Shown: positions 7,083-12,366 of the stretch, one piece after another
Layout: each line of letters opens with the position of its first letter
Numbering within the stretch: the stretch's first letter is position 1
Made by a program: the position numbers and the translations under genes
The notes under the pieces: generated by a model
Told to the model about the DNA's origin: nothing
What the model saw: the letters and a program-made list of their open reading frames with translations, nothing else
The model's database searches: none
Assembly (NCBI GenBank): GCA_018883305.1
Contig: VEQI01000050.1
Coordinates: 1-13,363 of the forward strand
Reading direction: 5' to 3'
Origin: Limnohabitans sp.
GTDB lineage: Bacteria; Pseudomonadota; Gammaproteobacteria; Burkholderiales; Burkholderiaceae_C
Length of the DNA: 13,363 bases

Positions 7083-7868
7083 ATGCGCAGCAAAGATCCT
7101 CAGACGCCCGCCTCGCCCTCGATCCAGGTGATCGAGCGCATGTTCACCCTGATTGACGTGCTGGCGGCGCGCGAAGAAGCCGTCAGCCTGAAAGAGATCA
7201 GCGAGAAGACCGGCCTGCATCCGTCCACCGCGCACCGCATCCTCAACGACCTCACCCTGGGGCGATTCATTGACCGCCCGCAGGCGGGCAGCTACCGGTT
7301 AGGCATGCGTCTGCTGGAGTTGGGCAATCTGGTCAAAGCACGTCTGAACGTGCGTGACGCAGCCATGGAACCCATGCGTGAGTTGCACAAACTGATTCAG
7401 CAACCCGTCAACCTGAGCGTGCGCCAGGGGGATGAAATCGTCTACATCGAACGGACCTACAGCGAGCGTTCGGGCATGCAGGTGGTGCGAGCTATTGGCG
7501 GGCGCGCGCCCTTGCATCTCACCTCGGTGGGCAAACTGTTTCTGGCGGCCGAAGACGCCCCCCGACTGCGAGCCTATGCCACCCGAACCGGGTTGGCAGG
7601 CCATACGCGCAACAGCATCACTCAGTTACCCGTGCTGGAGCGCGAGCTGGCCAAATCGCGACAGTATGGCGTGGCCCGTGACAATGAAGAACTGGAACTG
7701 GGCGTGCGTTGCATGGCGGCTGGTATTTATGACGACCAAGGCCGACTGGTGGCCGGACTATCCATCTCGGCCCCTGCTGATCGATTGGACGAAGGGTGGC
7801 TGCCCAAGTTGCAAGACACGGCAGCCAAGATCTCTACGGCGCTGGGGTATCACGCACCCCATGCCTGA
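7083..7868 (+). CDS. IclR-family transcriptional regulator
   Basis: A 261-residue DNA-binding regulator. The N-terminal winged helix-turn-helix spans about 14-75, with the recognition region SLKEISEKTGLHPSTAHRIL at 35-54. The C-terminal effector-binding domain spans about 90-255 (VNLSVRQGDEIVYIERTYS, PLHLTSVGKLFLA, YGVARDNEELELGVRCMAAGIYD), as usual for IclR proteins that sense small organic ligands. The start is ATG at 7083; the open frame continues upstream through bpt, but the IclR N-terminus fits here. It starts 8 bp after bpt and is probably read with aat-bpt. The target is not evident; IclR proteins often control nearby catabolic or transport genes, so the divergent crotonase-TRAP cluster is a candidate only. 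Its stop lies 2 bp from that of the convergent pbpG. Confidence 0.92.
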   Translation: MRSKDPQTPASPSIQVIERMFTLIDVLAAREEAVSLKEISEKTGLHPSTAHRILNDLTLGRFIDRPQAGSYRLGMRLLELGNLVKARLNVRDAAMEPMRELHKLIQQPVNLSVRQGDEIVYIERTYSERSGMQVVRAIGGRAPLHLTSVGKLFLAAEDAPRLRAYATRTGLAGHTRNSITQLPVLERELAKSRQYGVARDNEELELGVRCMAAGIYDDQGRLVAGLSISAPADRLDEGWLPKLQDTAAKISTALGYHAPHA

Positions 7869-7870
7869 GC

Positions 7871-8839
7871 TCAGGTGTGCGGCACGCCACCACGGCTGGC
7901 GTGGTGCACTTCCACCCAGCGACGCACGCGCTCGGCATCCGCGATACGACCCAGCTTGCCCGCTGAATCCAGGAACACCATGATGAGCTTGCGCCCGGCC
8001 ACACGGGTCTGCATCACCAGGCAACGACCGGCTTCGGAGATGTAACCGGTTTTTTGCAGGCCGATATCCCAGTTGGGATTCTTGATGAGCCGATTGGTGG
8101 TGTTGTAGCGCAAGGTCTGACGTCCCACTTCCACCACGTGGCTGGGAGAGGTGGAGAAATCGCGCAGCATGGGGTCTTGGTACGCTGCGGCCACCAAGGT
8201 GGCCAGGTCTTTGGCGCTGGATTGGTTCTTGCTGGACAGGCCCGTGGGTTCCACGTAACGAGTGTCGCGCATGCCCAGTTGGACGGCCTTGGCATTCATG
8301 AGGTTGACGAAGGCCTGCAGGCCACCGGGATAGGTGCGACCCAGCGCATGGGCTGCACGGTTCTCACTGGACATCAGGGCCAGATGCATGAGCTCACCAC
8401 GGGTCAGGGTAGTACCTACTTTGAGACGCGAGCTGCTGCCCTTTTCCGTGTCCACATCATCCTGGGTAATGGTGATGTGCTCGTCCAGATTGAGGTTGGC
8501 TTCACTGACCAGCAGACCTGTCATCAGCTTGGTGATAGAGGCGATGGGCAACACAGCTTCATCGTTCTTGCTGACCAACACCTCGTTGGTGTCCTGGTCG
8601 ATCACATAAGCCACGCTGGAATTGAGCGCCAATGAATCAGCCGAACTGCGCAAGCCAGCCAATTGACCATAACTGGGGCGCTCGGGCAGGGTTTTGGCCA
8701 CGGTCTTGCGAACGTGGGACGCTTTCACTGCATGGGTGGCCTTGGCGCGAGATTTCGTCGTTTTGGCATCCGTGGCCGCCCAAGCGGCTCCTTGCACAAT
8801 CAGCAACGACAAACCCAAGGTGACGATGAGTGAACGCAT
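7871..8839 (-). CDS. pbpG: D-alanyl-D-alanine endopeptidase, PBP7 type
   Basis: Periplasmic serine peptidase of the SXXK (S11) family that cleaves D-Ala-containing bonds in peptidoglycan, usually D-Ala-meso-DAP cross-links. The 322 residues begin with a Sec signal peptide (MRSLIVTLGLSLLIVQGAAWA, cut about residue 21). A basic, low-complexity linker of Lys, Ala and Thr follows at about 24-50, then the catalytic domain. Active-site motifs are intact: SITK (Ser101, Lys104), SEN (158-160) and KTG (263-265). The ATG at 8839 has AAGGGA 9 nt upstream; the open frame extends back to a TTG at 8860, but that would spoil the signal peptide. No C-terminal amphipathic anchor or PBP5-type beta domain is present, which favours PBP7 over DacA. 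It lies downstream of the leuA terminator and probably has its own promoter. Confidence 0.93.
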   Translation of the reverse strand: MRSLIVTLGLSLLIVQGAAWAATDAKTTKSRAKATHAVKASHVRKTVAKTLPERPSYGQLAGLRSSADSLALNSSVAYVIDQDTNEVLVSKNDEAVLPIASITKLMTGLLVSEANLNLDEHITITQDDVDTEKGSSSRLKVGTTLTRGELMHLALMSSENRAAHALGRTYPGGLQAFVNLMNAKAVQLGMRDTRYVEPTGLSSKNQSSAKDLATLVAAAYQDPMLRDFSTSPSHVVEVGRQTLRYNTTNRLIKNPNWDIGLQKTGYISEAGRCLVMQTRVAGRKLIMVFLDSAGKLGRIADAERVRRWVEVHHASRGGVPHT

Positions 8840-8902
8840 CGGTGCGATTCCCTTTTGCAAAAAAACGACTTTCCCCCACCCTGGGGGCGATCAGCTGTCG
8901 CG

Positions 8903-8931
8903 AGTGTAACTGCAAAAAAAAATTCACGCAA
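8903..8931 (-). promoter_or_regulatory. Candidate sigma-70 promoter for pbpG, overlapping the leuA terminator
   Basis: On the minus strand TTGCGT (8931-8926) and TACACT (8908-8903) are separated by exactly 17 bp. Each is an imperfect match (3/6 and 4/6). The -35 box lies in the 3' arm of the leuA terminator, and the spacer carries its T-tract. The start site would fall near 8896, giving a leader of about 55 nt that includes a small GC hairpin (8873-8887). Confidence 0.35.
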
Positions 8932-8953
8932 GATCAAAGACTTGCGTGAATTT
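8914..8953 (-). terminator. Intrinsic terminator of leuA
   Basis: Reading the minus strand, a perfect 13-bp stem (AAATTCACGCAAG / CTTGCGTGAATTT; arms 8953-8941 and 8932-8920) encloses an 8-nt loop. It is followed at once by a run of seven T (8920-8914 region). It lies about 48 nt after the leuA stop. On the plus strand the hairpin has no T-tract after it, so it acts in one direction only. Confidence 0.88.
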
Positions 8954-9001
8954 CTTAAGACTCGGGACGGTGGACCTGCCCACGCCTTTCAGGCAGGCCG
9001 T

Positions 9002-10540
9002 TCAGCCCTGAGCTGCCACCCGGTCAGACTTGCTCTTGAGCTTGTTGAGTGCGCTCAGGTAGGCTTTGGCAGACGCCACCACGATGTCGGGGTCGGCCCC
9101 CACACCATTGACCACCCGGCCGCTGTTTTGCAAACGGACCGTCACCTCGCCTTGGCTTTCGGTGGAGCCGCTGATGGCGTTGACCGAATACAGCACCATT
9201 TCGGCGCCGCTCTTGACATGGTTCTCGATGGCTTTCAGAGAAGCATCCACGGGACCATTGCCATCCGACTCGGCGCGCACTTCCGTACCATTGTCCTGAA
9301 TGACAATGCTGGCATGCGGACGCTCGCCGGTTTCGCTGTGCTGCGACAGGGACACAAAGCTGTATTGGTCACCTTCCTCGGGCACGGCGTCCTGGCTCAC
9401 CAGGGCCAGGATGTCCTCGTCAAAAATCTCACTCTTGCGATCGGCGAGTTCCTTGAAGCGGGTGAAAGCGGCATTGATGTCGGACTCGCTCTCCAGCTGC
9501 ACGCCCAGGTCTTGCAAGCGCTGCTTGAACGCGTTGCGACCACTGAGTTTGCCCAACACAATTTTGTTGGTGGTCCAGCCCACGTCTTCGGCACGCATGA
9601 TCTCGTAGGTATCGCGCGCCTTGAGCACGCCGTCCTGGTGAATGCCGGACGCGTGCGCAAAGGCGTTTGCCCCCACGACGGCCTTGTTGGGTTGCACCAC
9701 AAAGCCCGTGGTCTGACTGACCATGCGACTGGCGGCAACGATGTGTCGAGGGTCAATCCCCAGCTCCAGGCCAAAGTAGTCTTTGCGCGTCTTGAGCGCC
9801 ATGACCACCTCTTCCAGCGAACAGTTGCCGGCGCGTTCGCCCAGGCCGTTGATGGTGCACTCGATCTGACGGGCACCACCAATCTGCACACCGGCCAGCG
9901 AGTTGGCCACGGCCATACCCAGGTCGTTGTGACAGTGCACCGACCAGATGGCTTTGTCGCTGTTGGGAATGCGCTCTCGCAAGGTGCGGATGAATTCGCC
10001 GTACAACTCGGGCACGGCATAACCCACCGTATCCGGAACGTTGATGGTGGTCGCCCCCTCCTTGATCACCGCTTCCAGAATGCGGCACAGGAAATCCATC
10101 TCGCTGCGGTAGCCATCTTCAGGGCTGAACTCAATATCGCCCACCAAATTGCGCGCAAAGCGCACGGCCTGCACTGCTTGCTCCATCACCTGATCCGGTG
10201 TCATGCGCAGCTTCTTCTCCATGTGCAATGGCGAGGTGGCAATGAAGGTGTGGATACGCGCGCTGTTGGCACCATGCAGCGCCTCTGCCGCACGGGCAAT
10301 ATCGCGGTCATTGGTTCGAGCCAGCGAGCACACCGTGGAGTCCTTGATGGACTGGGCGATGGCGCGCACGGCTTCAAAGTCACCGTTGGAACTGGCGGCA
10401 AAGCCCGCCTCGATCACATCCACTTTCAGGCGCTCCAGTTGACGGGCGATACGCAACTTCTCGTCGCGCGTCATGGAGGCGCCGGGCGACTGCTCGCCAT
10501 CGCGCAAGGTGGTATCGAAAATGATCAATTTGTCGGCCAT
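9002..10540 (-). CDS. leuA: 2-isopropylmalate synthase
   Basis: First committed step of leucine synthesis: condenses acetyl-CoA with 2-oxoisovalerate to 2-isopropylmalate in the cytoplasm. The 512 residues match the usual bacterial type-1 enzyme. The N-terminal TIM barrel has FDTTLRDGEQSPGASM (8-23), the metal-binding HCHNDLGMA (His202, His204), NGLGERAGNCS (231-241) and FAHASGIHQDG (294-304). The C-terminal leucine-sensing domain covers about 390-505 and ends in NGVGADPDIVVASAKAYLSALNKL. The ATG at 10540 has AGGAG (10551-10547) 6 nt upstream. The gene lies downstream of pssA, separated by a 209-bp region with a Leu-rich leader peptide and attenuator, so it is probably controlled both by Leu-tRNA supply and by feedback inhibition. 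A strong terminator follows. Confidence 0.97.
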   Translation of the reverse strand: MADKLIIFDTTLRDGEQSPGASMTRDEKLRIARQLERLKVDVIEAGFAASSNGDFEAVRAIAQSIKDSTVCSLARTNDRDIARAAEALHGANSARIHTFIATSPLHMEKKLRMTPDQVMEQAVQAVRFARNLVGDIEFSPEDGYRSEMDFLCRILEAVIKEGATTINVPDTVGYAVPELYGEFIRTLRERIPNSDKAIWSVHCHNDLGMAVANSLAGVQIGGARQIECTINGLGERAGNCSLEEVVMALKTRKDYFGLELGIDPRHIVAASRMVSQTTGFVVQPNKAVVGANAFAHASGIHQDGVLKARDTYEIMRAEDVGWTTNKIVLGKLSGRNAFKQRLQDLGVQLESESDINAAFTRFKELADRKSEIFDEDILALVSQDAVPEEGDQYSFVSLSQHSETGERPHASIVIQDNGTEVRAESDGNGPVDASLKAIENHVKSGAEMVLYSVNAISGSTESQGEVTVRLQNSGRVVNGVGADPDIVVASAKAYLSALNKLKSKSDRVAAQG

Positions 10541-10602
10541 GTTTCACTCCTGTGGGTCAATGGTGGGGCCAGTTGCCCTTCCCGGGTTGACGCCTGCTGC
10601 AC

Positions 10603-10639
10603 AAAGCAAAAGGCCCGCTGCGGTTGGGCAAACGGGCCT
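10603..10639 (-). terminator. leuA attenuator terminator hairpin
   Basis: On the minus strand AGGCCCG (10639-10633) pairs with CGGGCCT (10617-10611). An inner TTGC/GCAG stem (one wobble, one bulged T) and a CCAACC loop lie between them. TTTTGCTTT follows. It lies 20 nt beyond the leader-peptide stop and about 60 nt before leuA, where an attenuator is expected. A terminator between a leader ORF and the gene it precedes makes little sense unless it is conditional. Confidence 0.8.
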
Positions 10640-10676
10640 GTGGGGAATGATCGCGTGCGCTACCGTACCCGCCCGT
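10632..10676 (-). promoter_or_regulatory. Candidate antiterminator pairing in the leuA leader
   Basis: ACGGGC (10676-10671, within the last codons of the leader peptide) is complementary over six bases to GCCCGT (10637-10632), the 5' arm of the terminator. The two structures exclude each other. A ribosome held on the Leu codons (10704-10684) could leave ACGGGC free to capture the terminator arm; a ribosome at the TAG would cover it and let the terminator form. The pairing is visible; the mechanism is inferred. Confidence 0.55.
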
Positions 10677-10713
10677 GTGAGCGTAGAAGCAGTAGAGCCA
10701 GTAGCGAGTTCAT
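10660..10713 (-). CDS. leuL: leuA leader peptide (17 residues, Leu-rich)
   Basis: A very short reading frame, ATG at 10713 to TAG at 10660, encodes MNSLLALLLLRSHGRVR. Six of residues 4-10 are Leu, and three of the six Leu codons are CTA, a rare codon in this GC-rich genome, while CTG is used freely elsewhere. Such hungry-codon runs are typical of attenuation leader peptides, where slow Leu-tRNA charging stalls the ribosome. It sits just upstream of a terminator hairpin (10603-10639) and of leuA, the first leucine-specific enzyme. There is no Shine-Dalgarno sequence before the ATG. A TGCTACATT extended -10 box 7 nt upstream suggests that the transcript may start at or next to the ATG. The name is by analogy with enteric leuL; the peptide itself is not homologous in sequence. 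Confidence 0.82.
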   Translation of the reverse strand: MNSLLALLLLRSHGRVR

Positions 10714-10720
10714 TGGACGC

Positions 10721-10729
10721 AATGTAGCA
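10721..10729 (-). promoter_or_regulatory. Candidate extended -10 promoter for leuL-leuA
   Basis: The minus strand reads TGCTACATT (10729-10721), a TG-n extended -10 element with a 4/6 hexamer and no recognisable -35 (GACCGC at 17 bp). It lies 21 bp after the pssA stop. Only 7 nt separate it from the leuL ATG, so the start site would be at or beside the ATG. Confidence 0.4.
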
Positions 10730-10749
10730 CACTTTTCAAAGATGCGGTC

Positions 10750-11553
10750 TCACTTGTGCAAGCCCTGCTCGTCGGGTTCATCGGTGGAGGTGCTGATGAC
10801 ACTGGCCTGCAGCCCTTTGGCGCGGCGCCAGCCATACACCACATAGCCACTCAGACCGTAGATCACAAACAGCGAGAACAGCACGGTGGGTGGATGGATG
10901 TTGATGACCGCAATGATGAGCGCAATGAGCACGATGGCCGCAAAGGGCACGCTCTTTTTCATCTGCACATCTTTGAAACTGTAGAACGGCACATTGGTCA
11001 CCATGGTGAGGCCGCTGAACAAGCACAGGCCGAACATGGGCCAGGCCATGGTCTCGGGAGCCACGTCGGTCTCGGTCATCAGCCACAGGAACCCTGCCAC
11101 AAGTGCCGCCGCCGCCGGCGAAGGCAACCCTTGGAAATACCGTTTATCCACCACCGCGGTGTTGACGTTGAAGCGGGCCAGACGCAGGGCGGCGCAGGCG
11201 CAATAGACGAAAGCGGCAATCCACCCCCAGCGTCCCAGGCCACGCAAGGACCACTCGTAGGCAATCAGCGCCGGCGCAGCACCAAAGGAGACCATGTCGG
11301 CCAGGGAATCCATTTGCTCGCCAAACGCGCTTTGGGTGTTGGTCATGCGTGCCACACGGCCGTCCAGGCTGTCGAGCACCATGGCGCAAAACACGCCAAT
11401 GGCCGCCTGATCGAAGCGGTTGTTCATGGCCATCACGATGGCATAAAAGCCACCGAACAGAGCAGCCAAGGTGAACAGATTGGGCAACACGTAAATGCCC
11501 TTGCGGGGCTTGGACGAAACGTCGTCAGCGTTGGGGCGATGATCTTCGGTCAT
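10750..11553 (-). CDS. pssA: CDP-diacylglycerol--serine O-phosphatidyltransferase
   Basis: Makes phosphatidylserine from CDP-diacylglycerol and L-serine at the inner membrane, the step before Psd. The 267 residues carry the complete CDP-alcohol phosphotransferase signature, DGxxAR...G...D...D, in DSLDGRVARMTNTQSAFGEQ followed by MDSLADMVSFG, at about 60-91. Several membrane helices follow, and the C-terminal tail is polar. It is the integral-membrane type found in Bacillus and many proteobacteria, not the peripheral PLD-like E. coli type. The ATG at 11553 (MTEDHRPNA) fits; the open frame runs 31 codons further upstream into the psd end, but that part is Cys/Pro-rich and unlike the family. The Shine-Dalgarno is weak (GGA 6-8 nt upstream). 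It lies 37 bp after psd and is probably co-transcribed with it. Confidence 0.95.
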   Translation of the reverse strand: MTEDHRPNADDVSSKPRKGIYVLPNLFTLAALFGGFYAIVMAMNNRFDQAAIGVFCAMVLDSLDGRVARMTNTQSAFGEQMDSLADMVSFGAAPALIAYEWSLRGLGRWGWIAAFVYCACAALRLARFNVNTAVVDKRYFQGLPSPAAAALVAGFLWLMTETDVAPETMAWPMFGLCLFSGLTMVTNVPFYSFKDVQMKKSVPFAAIVLIALIIAVINIHPPTVLFSLFVIYGLSGYVVYGWRRAKGLQASVISTSTDEPDEQGLHK

Positions 11554-11590
11554 GGGTGATCCGTGGTCCAGTGCATCAAGCGGCAAGGCC

Positions 11591-12238
11591 TCACAGCGTG
11601 GCCAACACCGTGGTGGTGGCGGACACTTTCTCACCGGGCACGACACGCGGTGTGGCCGTCAACGGCAGGTACACGTCCACGCGTGAACCAAAACGGATGA
11701 AGCCATAGCGTTGGCCTTTGTGCAGAGCATCGCCAGGCTGCACGTAGCACAGGATGCGACGTGCAATCAAACCCGCCACCTGCACCAAGGTCACCGTGTG
11801 TGCAGCACCCGCGATGTTGGCGTCAATGACGACCGCATTGCGTTCATTCTCTGTCGAGGCCTTGTCCAGATCGGCATTGACAAACAGGCCCGGGAAATAT
11901 TGCACACTGCGAATCTGACCATCCACGCTGGAGCGGTTGCTGTGAACATTGAAGACATTCATGAACACGCTGATGAGCAGGGCCTCACGGTTGGCATACG
12001 GGTCATGTGCTTTTTCCACCTTGACGATACGACCATCGGCCGGCGAAAGCACGGCATTGGCCAACTCGGGTACTGCGCGCGGCGGATCGCGAAAGAACTG
12101 GATGACGAACACGGCCACCACATACAGTGGCAAGGCAGCCCAACCACCCCACAGGCCATGCACGCCCAGGGCCAGCAACACGCTGATGAGGATGAAGGGC
12201 CAGCCTTCGCGGGCCAGCAGGGGGTGCGGATAGTTCAT
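11591..12238 (-). CDS. psd: Phosphatidylserine decarboxylase proenzyme (short type)
   Basis: Converts phosphatidylserine to phosphatidylethanolamine. The 215 residues fit the short (archaeal-type) class rather than the ~320-residue E. coli form. Two membrane segments lie near the N-terminus (about 14-30 and 34-49). FFRDPPR (48-54) and LSPADGRIVKVE (64-75) follow, then SVFMNVFNVHSNRSSVDG (90-107). The self-cleavage site is FGSR at 183-186, where Ser185 becomes the pyruvoyl group of the alpha chain. I chose the ATG at 12238 (MNYPHPLL), which matches family N-termini; the frame runs 21 codons further upstream, but through a hairpin. The Shine-Dalgarno is poor. The product of pssA, immediately downstream, is its substrate supplier, so the pair covers the whole branch to phosphatidylethanolamine. 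Confidence 0.95.
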   Translation of the reverse strand: MNYPHPLLAREGWPFILISVLLALGVHGLWGGWAALPLYVVAVFVIQFFRDPPRAVPELANAVLSPADGRIVKVEKAHDPYANREALLISVFMNVFNVHSNRSSVDGQIRSVQYFPGLFVNADLDKASTENERNAVVIDANIAGAAHTVTLVQVAGLIARRILCYVQPGDALHKGQRYGFIRFGSRVDVYLPLTATPRVVPGEKVSATTTVLATL

Positions 12239-12266
12239 GAGATCAAGTGTAAGGGCGGACGGGTCT

Positions 12267-12292
12267 CCCCAGAACCCTGGGGTTCTCAGGGG
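12267..12292. repeat. Hairpin upstream of psd
   Basis: CCCC-AGAACC-CTGG-GGTTCT-CA-GGGG forms a 6-bp stem with a 4-nt loop, extended by a 4-bp GC stem after a 2-nt bulge. No T-tract follows in either direction, so it is not an intrinsic terminator. It would lie in the 5' leader of psd, or in the ilvC-psd spacer of a longer transcript. Confidence 0.5.
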
Positions 12293-12307
12293 ATGCCCCA
12301 AATCAAG

Positions 12308-12346
12308 AGGGCTGCAGCCCCCTCCTCTCGGAAGGGTTGCAGCCCT
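12308..12346 (-). repeat. Long stable hairpin with GAGA loop between ilvC and psd
   Basis: On the minus strand AGGGCTGCA (12346-12338) pairs with TGCAGCCCT (12316-12308). Beyond a small internal loop, CCCTTCC pairs with GGAGGGG (one G-U), closed by a GAGA loop that fits the GNRA pattern. No T-tract follows on either strand. It stands about 20 nt after the ilvC stop. It may protect the 3' end of ilvC mRNA, act as a processing site, or be one copy of a dispersed palindrome. Confidence 0.65.
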
Positions 12347-12366
12347 GTGGCTCTGATTTTAAAAAA

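Noticed and set aside
8873..8887. Small GC hairpin (CCCCCA/TGGGGG) in the pbpG leader as a possible attenuator
   Set aside because: The T-run begins about 7 nt after the stem, the stem has only 6 bp and a 3-nt loop, and no leader frame or competing structure is visible.
10544..10732. A 62-codon minus-strand frame in the pssA-leuA gap
   Set aside because: It runs through the attenuator hairpin in a different frame from leuL, has no ribosome binding site and shows no Leu run or domain.
8855..10846. A 663-codon plus-strand open frame opposite leuA
   Set aside because: Long open frames on the opposite strand are common in GC-rich DNA. leuA is unmistakable on the minus strand, and the frame also crosses the leuA terminator and leader without any domain signal.
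12241..12301. Longer psd start at 12301
   Set aside because: The added 21 residues pass through the 12267-12292 hairpin, lack a ribosome binding site and do not resemble the N-termini of short-type Psd proteins.
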